Shown here: one piece after another, positions 7,640 through 16,605 of the stretch
Numbering within the stretch: the first letter of the stretch is position 1
How the letters are laid out: each line of letters opens with the position of its first letter
Assembly: GCF_028765165.1 (NCBI RefSeq)
Contig: NZ_JARADB010000008.1
Coordinates: 1-64,000 of the forward strand
Reading direction: 5' to 3'
From: Paenibacillus sp. MAHUQ-63
GTDB lineage: Bacteria > Bacillota > Bacilli > Paenibacillales > NBRC-103111
Length of the DNA stretch: 64,000 nt
The notes under the pieces: model-generated
Database searches by the model: none
What the model was told of the DNA's origin: nothing
What the model saw: only the letters and a program-made list of their open reading frames with translations
Program-made: the position numbers and the translations under genes

Positions 7640-8873
7640 AGACTTATCTCCCTCGCTTCGCACGATCATGACTCCCGGACCCGTCGAGGTTGACCCCAGG
7701 GTACTTCGTGCCATGTCCTATCCGATTCTGGGACAATTCGATCCGGAGTTTACGGCCTTAATGAATGAAACGATGGAAATGCTGCGCGATGTTTTCCGAA
7801 CGAGCAATCAGTGGGCCTATCCGATCGACGGTACCTCCCGTTCAGGTATCGAGGCTATACTGGTGAGTGTCATTGAACCGGGGGACAAGGTGCTTGTCCC
7901 GATCTACGGACGGTTCGGCAACCTGCTAGTCGAAATCTCCGAACGGTGCGGCGCCGATGTTGTCATCATGGAGCGGGAGTGGGGAACGGTATTCGATCCG
8001 CAGGAGATCACCGCCGCTATTCGCCGGGAACGGCCGAACATCGTGACGATGGTTCACGGCGAAACATCGACGGGCTGTATGCAGCCGTTCGACGGCATCG
8101 GAGCGGCCTGCCGTGAAGTGGACGCGCTGCTCGTTGTGGATGCAGTCGCCACGATCGGCGGCGTCCCGGTAGAAACCGATGCCTGGCAGCTTGACGCCGT
8201 CATCGGCGGGACGCAGAAATGCTTGTCCATTCCTTCGGGCATGTCGCCGATCACCTATAACAGCCGGGTCGAGGCGAAGGTGTTGCGCCGCAAGACGATC
8301 GAACGCGGCCTGCGGGAGCAAGATTCGGTTGCATCCGGCACGAAGCCCGTTGCGAGCAACTACTTCGATCTCGGCATGCTGCAGGATTACTGGAGCCCGA
8401 AGCGGCTCAATCATCATACGGAAGCAACTTCGATGCTGTACGCCTTGCGGGAAGGGCTGCGCTTGGTCCTTGAGGAAGGATTGGAGATGCGCTTCAAACG
8501 ACACCGCCTTCATGAAGCTGCGCTAGTCGCCGGCCTGCAGGCCATGGGACTGACGCTATACGGGAACCCGGACTGCAAGCTGCCGGTCGTTACCTGTATT
8601 CGTATTCCGGATGGGATCGACGGAGAATCTGTGCGCGCGATGCTGCTGAACACCTTCGGTATCGAAATCGCTTCCTCCTTCGGACCGCTGAAAGGCCGTA
8701 TATGGCGGATAGGAACGATGGGGTTCAGCTGCAATCAGAAAAATGTCCTCCACGTGCTAGGCGCTCTGGAAGCGGTTCTGCTCTGGCACCGCGCCGCCGA
8801 TGTGAACGTCGGGAAAGCGCTGCAGGCAGCGCTGCGCAGCTATGCTTCCGCAGAGGAGGGAACGACATGCTAA
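7626..8873 (+). CDS. pucG: (S)-ureidoglycine-glyoxylate aminotransferase
   Basis: A 415-residue class V PLP-dependent aminotransferase resembling PucG. It transfers the amino group of ureidoglycine to glyoxylate. The N-terminal MTPGPVEVDPRVL, the DGTSRSGIEA loop, and DAVATIGG followed by GGTQKCLS (Schiff-base lysine near residue 198) are typical. The frame is open upstream to 7590, but GGGGGT at 7613-7618 places the start at ATG 7626, overlapping the pucF end by 14 bases. The stop overlaps the next gene by 7 bases, so the genes are translationally coupled. Confidence 0.92.
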   Translation: MKTYKDLSPSLRTIMTPGPVEVDPRVLRAMSYPILGQFDPEFTALMNETMEMLRDVFRTSNQWAYPIDGTSRSGIEAILVSVIEPGDKVLVPIYGRFGNLLVEISERCGADVVIMEREWGTVFDPQEITAAIRRERPNIVTMVHGETSTGCMQPFDGIGAACREVDALLVVDAVATIGGVPVETDAWQLDAVIGGTQKCLSIPSGMSPITYNSRVEAKVLRRKTIERGLREQDSVASGTKPVASNYFDLGMLQDYWSPKRLNHHTEATSMLYALREGLRLVLEEGLEMRFKRHRLHEAALVAGLQAMGLTLYGNPDCKLPVVTCIRIPDGIDGESVRAMLLNTFGIEIASSFGPLKGRIWRIGTMGFSCNQKNVLHVLGALEAVLLWHRAADVNVGKALQAALRSYASAEEGTTC

Positions 8874-10462
8874 ACATCATGCCGCGAGCGGAACGTGCCA
8901 TGATCGCCACGCCTCACTATTTGGCCAGCAGTGTGGGAAGCGCAATCTTGCAGCAGGGAGGCAATGCATTCGATAGCGCAATCGCGATTAGCGCAGCGCT
9001 CGGTGTCGTTTACCCGCATATGACGGGAGTCGGTGGAGATGCCTTTTTCCTGATGTACGATGGATCCACGGGCATATATTCGGGCTTCAATGGCAGTGGC
9101 AAATCCGCACAGCTGGCGACGCCGGATGCTTATAAAGCCCAAGGCTTGCAGGAGATTCCGCAAAGAGGCGTTCTCAGCGCGATTACGGTGCCGGGCATGG
9201 TTGACGCCTGGTGGCAGGTATGGGAGAAATACGGCAAGCTGCCCTGGGAGCAGCTGCTGGAGCCGGCCATTGCCTATGCGGAGAACGGATTTCCGGTTTC
9301 GCGCAATCTGCTGCTCTGGATGAAGAAGGACGAAGCCCTCATTCGGGCGTCGGAGCAGCTTAGCGCGCTGTATATCGCCGATGGCCAGCTGCTGAAGGAA
9401 GGGGACCGCCTCGTTCAGAGAGAGCTTGCAGAGACGCTTCGCCTTATTCAGCAGGATGGCCGGCGCGCTTTCTACGAAGGGGAGATCATGCGCTCCGTTA
9501 CGGAGGCTGTTCAACGGGACGGCGGGCTGCTGCGTGAGGAAGACTTCCTGCAGTATGCCGGAGAATGGGTGGAACCGCTCTCTGCGACATACCGGGGGTA
9601 CGAAATTTATCAGATGCCTCCGAACTCGCAAGGGTTCACTGCGCTAATGATGATGAATATGCTGGAAAACATAGAGGTCAGTGCGATTCCCAGAGCTTCG
9701 GCGAATTTTTATCATATCATGACGGAAGTGATTAAGAAGGCGTTCAAAGATCGCGATCAGTTTCTGACAGACCCCCGGTTCCAAGAAATACCTCTGGATA
9801 GGCTGCTGTCCAAGGAGTACGCCAGAGAGCTGTGGGAGGCGATACAGGCGGAGCCGCCCGTGGCTAGCGCACATTCGTCGCCGGCGATGGGGCAGGATAC
9901 GGCATATGCGGCCGTGGTCGATGGAGAGGGGAACGCGGTCTCTTTCATTCAAAGCTTGTATTTCGACTTCGGCGCTGCCTACGTGCCCGGCTGCACGGGG
10001 ATTATCCTGCAGAACCGGGGCACTTTCTTCTCGCTCGACCCGTCCTGCGCCAACGTGCTGGAGCCGATGAAAAGGTCGTTTCATACGCTGATGCCGGCGA
10101 TCGTGAGCAGAGCGGGTAAGCCGCATATGCTGTTCGGCACGCAGGGCGGGGAAGGCCAGCCGCAGACGCAGCTGTCCATTCTGACAGGGGTGCTCGATTA
10201 CGGCTTATCGATTCAGGAGGCGATATCGCTCCCCCGGTGGGTATACGGACGGACGTGGGGCGAAGACGGAGATGCGTTGAAGGTGGAGCAGCGCTTGGAC
10301 GGCGAAGTCTATGCCCGCCTTAAGCAGTGGGGGCACCGGGTGGAGCTCGTGAGCCCTTGGGATGGCATGATGGGGCAGGCGCAGGGCATTGTCATCGATG
10401 AGAGCGGTTTGATGAGCGGCGCTGCTGATCCTCGGGGCGACGGGTCGGCGATAGGCTGGTAA
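8867..10462 (+). CDS. Gamma-glutamyltransferase-like Ntn hydrolase in the puc operon
   Basis: A 531-residue member of the gamma-glutamyltransferase (GGT) superfamily, similar in length to Bacillus YwrD. The N-terminal MIATPHYLASSVGSAILQQGGNAFDSAIA and GVGGDAFFLMYD, and MGQDTAYAAVVDGEGNAVSF around residue 345, are typical. The threonine in DTAY would be the autoprocessing nucleophile, but the usual TTH is TAY, so the second Thr and the His are missing. There is no signal peptide. AGGAGGG at 8854-8860 places the start at 8867, not at the upstream end of the open frame. It sits tightly between pucG and pucA and so belongs to the operon. The classical puc set has no GGT. It may act on a purine breakdown intermediate, but its substrate is unknown. 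Confidence 0.85.
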   Translation: MLNIMPRAERAMIATPHYLASSVGSAILQQGGNAFDSAIAISAALGVVYPHMTGVGGDAFFLMYDGSTGIYSGFNGSGKSAQLATPDAYKAQGLQEIPQRGVLSAITVPGMVDAWWQVWEKYGKLPWEQLLEPAIAYAENGFPVSRNLLLWMKKDEALIRASEQLSALYIADGQLLKEGDRLVQRELAETLRLIQQDGRRAFYEGEIMRSVTEAVQRDGGLLREEDFLQYAGEWVEPLSATYRGYEIYQMPPNSQGFTALMMMNMLENIEVSAIPRASANFYHIMTEVIKKAFKDRDQFLTDPRFQEIPLDRLLSKEYARELWEAIQAEPPVASAHSSPAMGQDTAYAAVVDGEGNAVSFIQSLYFDFGAAYVPGCTGIILQNRGTFFSLDPSCANVLEPMKRSFHTLMPAIVSRAGKPHMLFGTQGGEGQPQTQLSILTGVLDYGLSIQEAISLPRWVYGRTWGEDGDALKVEQRLDGEVYARLKQWGHRVELVSPWDGMMGQAQGIVIDESGLMSGAADPRGDGSAIGW

Positions 10463-10505
10463 CGGGAAGGCGGAACGCGAGACGAGAAGTGAGGTGCGGT
10501 GCAGG

Positions 10506-11510
10506 ATGGAAGCCTATGACATTTTACGAGAGATGGAGCGTCACAAGCAGGCGGTCGTGCTGGCGACCGTCATTCATGTAGAAGGCCACGCTTACCGCAA
10601 ACAAGGAGCCATGATGCTGCTGATGACGGATGGAAGCATGCTCGGCAGCATATCGCCCGGCTGCTTGGAAGCCGATCTATCCGGGTACGCGCCTCTCGTG
10701 TGGGAGTCGCGCAAGCCGCAAATGGTGGAGTACGATATGCGGCCTGCGGACGATTTCGGCTGGGGAGAGACGATCGGTTGCGGCGGGCTCATTCGCATTC
10801 TGCTGGAGCCTGTGACCGGTGAGCTCCTGGTGCAGCTGCTCGCGATCAGAGCCGGTTTGGAGCGCGGGGAGGCTGTGCGCTTGAAGCGGGTATTCCGGAA
10901 GGGGTACTCCGATATTGTTTATAAGCTGTCCGGCGCCTATGAAGCAGCGGAAGAGGAGAGCGGACGGAAAATGCCGATTCCGGCGTACAGCCATCTCTTC
11001 TTGCCGAAGCCGAGACTGATCATCTTCGGTGCGAACCCGGACGCCGTGCCGCTTGCGGAGTTGGCTGCCGGCAGCGGATTTCGCGTGGTCGTGACGGATT
11101 GGCGGGATGCCTACTGTACGCCCGAACGATTCCCCGGGGCCGAGACGATTGCGGCTTTCCCGCAGGCATTGGTGCAGCAGCTGGCGCTGCGTCCCGACGA
11201 TTATGTCGTTGTCATGAGTCATCAGTTCGATAAGGATGCGGATTTCGTCCGTGGAGTTCTGAATGGGCAGCTGCAGTATCTCGGCATTATGGGCTCGAGA
11301 GTACGTACCGAGAAGCTGCTGGATGGAGCGGAGCGCCCCCCTTGGCTCCATTATCCGGTCGGACTGAACATTGGCTCCGAGGGACCGGAGGAGAATGCTG
11401 TCAGCATCGTGGCGGAATTGATCCGCACGAAGCGCGGCATACGCACGGACGGAGCTTGGAATTCGCCGGTCGACCCTATGCGTGACGGTCCCAGCTGCCG
11501 GCCATGGTAG
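10506..11510 (+). CDS. pucA: Xanthine dehydrogenase accessory protein, XdhC/PucA family
   Basis: A 334-residue XdhC/CoxI-family protein needed to sulfurate or insert molybdenum cofactor into xanthine dehydrogenase. The N-terminal XdhC domain has VLATVIHVEGHAYRKQGAMML and GSISPGCLEADL; the GCGG motif follows near residue 95. The C-terminal Rossmann-type domain has LIIFGANPDAVPLAELAAGSGFRVVVTD and YLGIMGSRVRTEKLL. The start is ATG 10506 preceded by GAGGTG; the frame is open to a GTG at 10494. It overlaps pucB by 7 bases. The order pucA-pucB-pucC-pucD-pucE equals that of B. subtilis. Confidence 0.92.
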   Translation: MEAYDILREMERHKQAVVLATVIHVEGHAYRKQGAMMLLMTDGSMLGSISPGCLEADLSGYAPLVWESRKPQMVEYDMRPADDFGWGETIGCGGLIRILLEPVTGELLVQLLAIRAGLERGEAVRLKRVFRKGYSDIVYKLSGAYEAAEEESGRKMPIPAYSHLFLPKPRLIIFGANPDAVPLAELAAGSGFRVVVTDWRDAYCTPERFPGAETIAAFPQALVQQLALRPDDYVVVMSHQFDKDADFVRGVLNGQLQYLGIMGSRVRTEKLLDGAERPPWLHYPVGLNIGSEGPEENAVSIVAELIRTKRGIRTDGAWNSPVDPMRDGPSCRPW

Positions 11511-12154
11511 TAACGCTCACGAAGAGGAAGGTCGTCGGCGTCTACTTGGCGGCCGGCTGCTCCCGCCGGATGGGGACGGCGAAGCAGTCGCTGGAGCTGG
11601 CCCCGGGCGTGCGGCTTGGCGGCGCCGCCCTCCTGCAGGCGCTCCATTCCGAGCTGTACGCCGTGATTGTGGTCGTGCGCGGGGACGACCCGCTAGATTG
11701 GCTGCCCGGGGCTGCCGAGACGCACGGGATGCTGGGGCGCTGCCGGCTCGTCGTTTGCCCGGATGCGGAGCAGGGGATGGCCCATTCGCTGCGCACAGGG
11801 ATTAGGGAGGCTGCCGCGATGGGCGCTGAGGGCATCATGGTGCTGCTGGCCGATCAGCCGTTCATCGACTGTCCCATGCTGCTTGGGCTTACGCAAGCCT
11901 TCAGCCGATACGCGGAGCTTGACTATGTAGCCAGCGGGGACCGGGGTTTGCCGAAGCCACCGCTCATTATGGGACCCCGGATGTGGCCTGCTGCCGCAGC
12001 CTTGGAGGGTGATGTCGGAGCGCGAGCGCTCTTGCGTTCCTCGGAGTACTGCGGGCAGATCATTGAGGAGAAACAGCAACTGAAATTCATGGACGTAGAC
12101 ACCGTAGAACGGTATGAAGAGGCGAAGCGCATATATACGCACCATTCCATGTAA
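11504..12154 (+). CDS. pucB: Molybdenum cofactor nucleotidyltransferase
   Basis: A 216-residue MobA-like NTP transferase. It carries the signature VYLAAGCSRRMGTAKQ near residues 12-27, which binds nucleotide and magnesium, then LLADQPFI near 110. Such proteins add CMP (or GMP) to molybdopterin to make the dinucleotide cofactor for xanthine dehydrogenase. The start ATG lies inside the end of pucA. It is the last gene before a terminator, so the first puc operon runs from pucL to pucB. Confidence 0.9.
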   Translation: MVVTLTKRKVVGVYLAAGCSRRMGTAKQSLELAPGVRLGGAALLQALHSELYAVIVVVRGDDPLDWLPGAAETHGMLGRCRLVVCPDAEQGMAHSLRTGIREAAAMGAEGIMVLLADQPFIDCPMLLGLTQAFSRYAELDYVASGDRGLPKPPLIMGPRMWPAAAALEGDVGARALLRSSEYCGQIIEEKQQLKFMDVDTVERYEEAKRIYTHHSM

Positions 12155-12178
12155 ATTTCAATAACATAAAGGAAACGA

Positions 12179-12215
12179 AAAGTGCATTATTACTAATGGT
12201 GCGCTATTTTTTTAT
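12179..12215 (+). terminator. Terminator after pucB
   Basis: An imperfect hairpin formed by AGTGCATTA with its near-complement TAATGGTGCGCT is followed by ATTTTTTTA. It ends the pucL-pucB transcription unit. Confidence 0.7.
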
Positions 12216-12233
12216 ACAAAAACACAAAGTAGT

Positions 12234-12273
12234 GTCAACTTAGTTGACTTAAAATTTGGAGATTGTTTATAGT
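12234..12273 (+). promoter_or_regulatory. Promoter of pucCDE with palindromic operator
   Basis: TTGACT at 12244-12249 and TATAGT at 12268-12273, with an 18-base spacer, form a promoter. The perfect palindrome GTCAACTTAGTTGAC at 12234-12248 (6-bp arms, 3-base centre) overlaps the -35. That position fits a repressor site or a class II activator site. The regulator is not in the window. Confidence 0.7.
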
Positions 12274-12346
12274 TGATCTAATTTAATGGCGGATCATAAT
12301 AGCAGCGCGCGTGAACATATTGTCTAAAGCTAAGGGGGTTCGGTTC

Positions 12347-13267
12347 ATGTCAATTCCTTTGCACCAGCTGCCGGAGCAGCAGCCAGCCGTGTGGCAGCCG
12401 GTAAGCGTAGAGGAGGCCATGCAGTTGAAGCGCCAATGGGGGGATGCCTCCGTTCTGATCTCAGGCGGAACCTGGCTCCGCACGCGATGGGAGAGCGGTC
12501 TTGCCATGCTGCCGAAGCACTTGATCAGCTTGAGCCGTATTCCTGCGCTATCCGGATTAACGATTGACGCTTCAGGTCAACTTCATATAGGGCCGGCCCT
12601 TTGCTTGGCGGACTTGATGGAACATCCGCTGATAAGTCAGCGATGCGGAGTGCTTGTGCAAGCTTGTGCCGAGATCGCAGCTCCTTCGGTTCGCAATTTA
12701 GCCACCATTGGGGGCAATGTGATGACCCGGACAGGAGATCTGATTCCTGTTCTGCTCATTATGAATGCAGGGCTGGTCTGGTCGGATGGGTACAATGAAC
12801 GCATGCTGCCGCTGAGGGAGTGGCTCGAAGTTCAGCAAGCTGCGAACAACGAGGTGCTAACGAAGATTGTTGTGCCGTCAGAGGAGGCGGATGATGTTCT
12901 TGACTCGGGGAGCTATGCGTTTTATTCCAAAGTGGGACGTCGGGAGGCGTTCACTCCTTCGGTTGTCACGGTTGCCGGGAAGCTGCAGCTGGAGGGGGAC
13001 GGTACGGTTACCGCTATAGCTCTAAGCGCAGGCGGAGGCAATGCGGTGCCGGCGAGATTCTTCGAGCTGGAGGAGGACATCGTCGGGAAGAGGCTAAGCA
13101 AAGCGGTTCTGAAGACGCTGCACAAAGGCGTGTCGGAGAGCTTCCAGGCGGTTGCCGACGACTATGCCGGCGCAGCCTACCGCAAGTTGACGGCGGCGAA
13201 TCTCATCGTATCCGAATGCTATAAAGCTTGGCGAAAAGGGGGCGGAGCCGATGCTCCTCAATCGTGA
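12347..13267 (+). CDS. pucC: Xanthine dehydrogenase, FAD-binding subunit
   Basis: A 306-residue FAD-binding subunit of the molybdenum hydroxylase family (CoxM/XdhB type). FAD loops are seen in LISGGTWLRTRW (near residue 43) and SVRNLATIGGNVMTR (near 115-130), followed by the C-terminal CO_deh_flav-type domain. It carries electrons from the iron-sulfur subunit to NAD. The start ATG 12347 follows AAGGGGG by 7 bases; the frame opens earlier at 12311. The first gene of a second puc operon, it overlaps pucD by 17 bases. Confidence 0.92.
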   Translation: MSIPLHQLPEQQPAVWQPVSVEEAMQLKRQWGDASVLISGGTWLRTRWESGLAMLPKHLISLSRIPALSGLTIDASGQLHIGPALCLADLMEHPLISQRCGVLVQACAEIAAPSVRNLATIGGNVMTRTGDLIPVLLIMNAGLVWSDGYNERMLPLREWLEVQQAANNEVLTKIVVPSEEADDVLDSGSYAFYSKVGRREAFTPSVVTVAGKLQLEGDGTVTAIALSAGGGNAVPARFFELEEDIVGKRLSKAVLKTLHKGVSESFQAVADDYAGAAYRKLTAANLIVSECYKAWRKGGGADAPQS

Positions 13268-15611
13268 GACGCATGCCGGCAAGTGGATCATCCGGCCTGA
13301 CGGTGAAGATAAGGTAACCGGCAAGCTGCAATATTTGACGGATATGACGGCGCCGGGCATGCTGTACGGCAAAGTGCTGCGAAGCCGGCACGCCCATGCT
13401 TGGATTCTATCCATCGATGCGAGCAAGGCGAGACAGACTCCCGGCGTACGTGCTGTCATCACGGCGGAGGATGTGCCCGGCCTGAATCTGTTCGGGATTG
13501 CCTTCCCGCATCAGCCCGTGTTGTGTCAAGACCGGGTGCGGTATGTCGGGGATGCCGTGGCGGCTGTCGCCGCCGATACGAAAGACATTGCGGAATATGC
13601 GCTGAGCCTGATCGAGGTCGTCTATGAGCCGCTTCCCGTCGTCGATAATCCGGAGACGGCATTGGACGAAGGGACGGTGCTTCTTCACCCGGAGGGCAAT
13701 CTGCTGCATCGAACTTCGCTGCAGCATGGCGAGGCTGAGCTCGCCTTCGCTGCATGTGCGCACATCGTGGAGGAGACGTACTATACGCCTAGACAAATGC
13801 ACACGTACATGGAAACGGAAGGCGGCTTATTCATTCCGGAGAAGGACGGCAGACTGACGGTCTATTCGCCGACACAGCACGGCTATAAGGACCGGATGCA
13901 GCTTGCTCGCATTCTCGCTATGGAAGAGGAGCGGATTCGGGTGGTGTCCAGTCCGATCGGAGGATCTTTCGGCGGGAAGGATGAGCTGAATCTGCAGCCC
14001 TTCGGGGCTATCCTGGCGCTTCGGACCGGACTTCCGGTCCACATGCACAATTCCCGCGCCGAATCCGTCATCGCCGGCATCAAACGGCATCCGATGCGGA
14101 TACGCATGAAGACAGGGACGGATGCGGATGGCCGGCTTGTCGCTCACCAGGTCAGCATCCTGGCGGATACGGGCGCTTATGCGACATTGGGCTGCGAGGT
14201 GTTGAATTTTGCTACGGAACATGCCATCGGTCCTTACCGAATTCCCCATGTGGATGTGCAGGGGACCAGTGTTTATACGAATAACGGCGTATCCGGAGAG
14301 TTCCGGGGCTTTGGCGGCAATCAGGTGATATTCGCCGTGGAGAGCCAGATCGAACGGCTGGCCGAGAAGCTCGGCATGGACGCTTGGGAGCTGCGCAGGC
14401 TGAACTTGAGGGCTCCTGACGATCCGGGACCGATGGGCCAGCAGATCGTCCCGACCGAAGGCGCCGCCCAAGTCTGGAGCAAGGTGCAGGAGTCGCCGTT
14501 ATGGGCGAAGCGTGGCGCAGCGGGAGCGGGAGCAAGAGCAGGAGCAGGAGCAGGGGCGGCAGCGGATGCAGCGGATGCAGCGGATGCAGCGGATGCAGCA
14601 GCGGGCCCATGGATTCGGCGGGGCGTCGGCGCTTCGATGGTGATGCACGGCGCCGGGCTCGGGCTCGGCATCCCGGATCATTCGGGCGGGCGTCTCGAGC
14701 TGACGCCGGAGGGCAAGCTGCAGGCCTCCTTCGGCTTCGAGGAGTTCGGGCAAGGGCTATATGCAGCGCTGACGCTTATGCTGCAGGATTGCTTTGGCTG
14801 CGCCAAGGACGATATCTCCATCGTCATCGGCGATACCGACCGCGTGCCGAGCAGCGGTTCGAGCACGGCGTCGCGCGCCACCACGATGATGTGGCGCGCG
14901 CTGCAGCGGCTGAAGCCGCCGCTTATGCAGGCGCTGCTGACGCAGGCGGCTGCGCTTGCGGGCGTCGCCGCCGACGAGCTGACAACCGGCGCAGGCGGCA
15001 TTCATCGCAAGGGCGATGAAGCGGGCGGACCGGTTGTGACGTACGCGCAGGTGGCGGCGGCAGCCGAAGCGGCAGCCACGCCGATCGCCGTGCAGACGGC
15101 GTTCGATTACCCGACGACGCCGGAGGGGCAGGTCGGGGCACATTATTTGTACACCTACGCCGCAGCGGTCGTGGAGGTGGAAGTCAATATGCTGACAGGG
15201 CGGGTGAAGGTGATCGCCACCGATCACGTGATTGCCGCCGGGCCTGTCATTAATCCGATGGGCTTCCTCGGCCAGATCGAGGGAGGCAGCGTGATGGCGC
15301 TCGGATTCACGCTGACCGAGGATGCCGTGATGCAGGAGAGTGCTTATGTGCGGCACAATCTGGATACGTATTTGATCCCTACGTTTCGGGACAGCCCGCA
15401 TACGATTCGGGTGGATGCCATCGAAGAGCTGCCCGAAGGGGATACCTTCGGTCCGCGTGGAGTCGGCGAGATCGGCAGCGTCGGGCTGGCGCCGGCCATT
15501 ACGGCAGCGGTCCGGCAGGCGGCCGGCATCTGGGTGAACCGACTCCCGATCTCACCGGAACAGATCGTGCAATCCATCGATTGGCTGGAAGGGGTGGAGG
15601 CCATTGACTAA
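13251..15611 (+). CDS. pucD: Xanthine dehydrogenase, molybdenum-binding subunit
   Basis: A 786-residue large subunit of the xanthine dehydrogenase family, carrying the molybdopterin cofactor and active site. Seen are RPDGEDKVTGKLQYLTDM at the start, the SPIGGSFGGKDE cofactor loop near 240, GEFRGFGGNQ near 350, SSGSSTASRATT near 535, and GPRGVGEIGSVG near 737, whose Glu is the catalytic base. Between SPLWAKR and IRRGVG (about residues 423-452) is an Ala/Gly/Asp-rich insert of about 30 residues not expected in the family, coded by short tandem repeats. The insert lies between conserved blocks, so the enzyme may still fold. A start at ATG 13251 after AAGGGGGCGGAG fits. Confidence 0.92.
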   Translation: MLLNRETHAGKWIIRPDGEDKVTGKLQYLTDMTAPGMLYGKVLRSRHAHAWILSIDASKARQTPGVRAVITAEDVPGLNLFGIAFPHQPVLCQDRVRYVGDAVAAVAADTKDIAEYALSLIEVVYEPLPVVDNPETALDEGTVLLHPEGNLLHRTSLQHGEAELAFAACAHIVEETYYTPRQMHTYMETEGGLFIPEKDGRLTVYSPTQHGYKDRMQLARILAMEEERIRVVSSPIGGSFGGKDELNLQPFGAILALRTGLPVHMHNSRAESVIAGIKRHPMRIRMKTGTDADGRLVAHQVSILADTGAYATLGCEVLNFATEHAIGPYRIPHVDVQGTSVYTNNGVSGEFRGFGGNQVIFAVESQIERLAEKLGMDAWELRRLNLRAPDDPGPMGQQIVPTEGAAQVWSKVQESPLWAKRGAAGAGARAGAGAGAAADAADAADAADAAAGPWIRRGVGASMVMHGAGLGLGIPDHSGGRLELTPEGKLQASFGFEEFGQGLYAALTLMLQDCFGCAKDDISIVIGDTDRVPSSGSSTASRATTMMWRALQRLKPPLMQALLTQAAALAGVAADELTTGAGGIHRKGDEAGGPVVTYAQVAAAAEAAATPIAVQTAFDYPTTPEGQVGAHYLYTYAAAVVEVEVNMLTGRVKVIATDHVIAAGPVINPMGFLGQIEGGSVMALGFTLTEDAVMQESAYVRHNLDTYLIPTFRDSPHTIRVDAIEELPEGDTFGPRGVGEIGSVGLAPAITAAVRQAAGIWVNRLPISPEQIVQSIDWLEGVEAID
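14523..14603 (+). repeat. In-frame microsatellites within pucD
   Basis: Hexamer-like repeats around GGAGCA (14523-14555) run into four perfect copies of the 9-mer GCAGCGGAT at 14559-14594. Both units are multiples of three, so copy-number changes would keep the reading frame. They encode the Gly-Ala-Arg and Ala-Ala-Asp stretches of PucD. Confidence 0.9.
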
Positions 15612-16089
15612 TACAACGTATGTGCTGGCATGTTCCATTAATGGACAGGAGATCGCCATTCCGGTTCCTGCTTCCAAGCGGATGTCGGATATTTTGCGGG
15701 ACGACCTGCGGCTGACCGGCACCAAAGTATCCTGCGAAATCGGACGATGCGGCTCCTGCATGGTGTTGCTAGACGGCAAGCCCGTTAACGCTTGCTTGCT
15801 GATGGCCTATCAGGCGGCCGGCAAGCAGGTGACGACTATTGAGGGGATATCAGGCGGAGATGAGCTGCATCCCGTTCAACGAGCGATGCTGGAGGAGGGC
15901 GGGCTGCAGTGCGGATATTGCACTGCCGGTATGGTCGTTACGTTAACGGCCTTATGGGAGAGCAATCCCGCCCCGACGAGGGCGGAGGCTGAACAGGCAC
16001 TGTGCGGCAATTTGTGCAGGTGCACAGGGTATGAGGGGATTTTCCGGGCGGTGGAAAGATGCGGGTTATCGATGAAAAGAGAGCTATAG
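15604..16089 (+). CDS. pucE: Xanthine dehydrogenase, 2Fe-2S subunit
   Basis: A 161-residue small subunit with two [2Fe-2S] clusters. The plant-type ferredoxin ligands lie in SCEIGRCGSCMVLLDG and a later Cys (NAC). The second cluster is in QCGYCTAGM and CGNLCRCTGYEGI. It relays electrons from the molybdenum site to the FAD of PucC. It starts with TTG at 15604 after GGAGG at 15594-15598 and overlaps pucD by 8 bases. With PucC and PucD it makes the heterotrimer. No terminator is seen right after it; the next strong one is at 16536. Confidence 0.93.
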   Translation: MTNTTYVLACSINGQEIAIPVPASKRMSDILRDDLRLTGTKVSCEIGRCGSCMVLLDGKPVNACLLMAYQAAGKQVTTIEGISGGDELHPVQRAMLEEGGLQCGYCTAGMVVTLTALWESNPAPTRAEAEQALCGNLCRCTGYEGIFRAVERCGLSMKREL

Positions 16090-16293
16090 ATGAGGCTGAT
16101 GAGACTGATGAAGCTGCGTCTTCTGTGCTGGCGACCGGAGCGTTGCTTGGCAGCAGCGGGATCTGCGGGGGGGATCCCGGACCACGGTAAGGCTGCCTCT
16201 GCTTGGTTCGGGCATGCCAGGGTCATCTTGAGACTTGCTCCAAGCTCTATTGATGCGAGCGAAGGCACGTCCAAGACTCGTTTGGTTAAATGC

Positions 16294-16476
16294 TAACGGA
16301 CACAGGAGCGCTTATTTGCGGAATAATCGCTGTTTGAAGATTCTAACGGACACCAGTAACGCTATTTGCCTATTTCAGATCCAATTTCACTCTGAAATCG
16401 CCAAATAAGGTCTCTGGTGTCCGTTAGGTTTGAAACAATGCGGTCATCAGGAGGATAACGGCCGTTGTGTCCGTTA
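16294..16476. repeat. TAACGGACAC palindromic repeat element, copy 2
   Basis: Copies of TAACGGACAC occur at 16294-16303 and 16344-16353, with GTGTCCGTTA at 16417-16426 and 16467-16476. The central part, 16344-16426, folds into one long hairpin: 13-bp ends, then TATTTG with its complement, then ATTTCAGA with TCTGAAAT. The layout equals that at 1820-2001. The remaining intergenic bases at 16090-16290 contain only short open frames (such as 16059-16190, which overlaps the pucE end) without clear support. Confidence 0.85.
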
Positions 16477-16535
16477 GAATTACTTGGTAACCGAGTGGAC
16501 GTACGAGCACAATAGGTTGTTTGATGAGGAAGAAG

Positions 16536-16563
16536 AAAAGCACCCGCTAAGGCGGGTGCTTTT
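16536..16563. terminator. Bidirectional terminator between puc and sda
   Basis: A perfect 12-bp stem (AAAAGCACCCGC with its complement), a TAAG loop, and A- and T-rich flanks. It can end transcription coming from pucCDE on the plus strand and from sda on the minus strand. Confidence 0.9.
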
Positions 16564-16605
16564 CCATTCGCCGTGCTTTATTTCGCAAGGCACCGCTGCT
16601 GCAAG

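Noticed and set aside
16059..16190. 43-codon frame (MRVIDEKRAIDEADETDEAA...) overlapping the pucE end
   Set aside because: Repetitive GAT/GAA codons and a weak ribosome-binding site; it could be the start of a lost gene, but the evidence is too thin to list.
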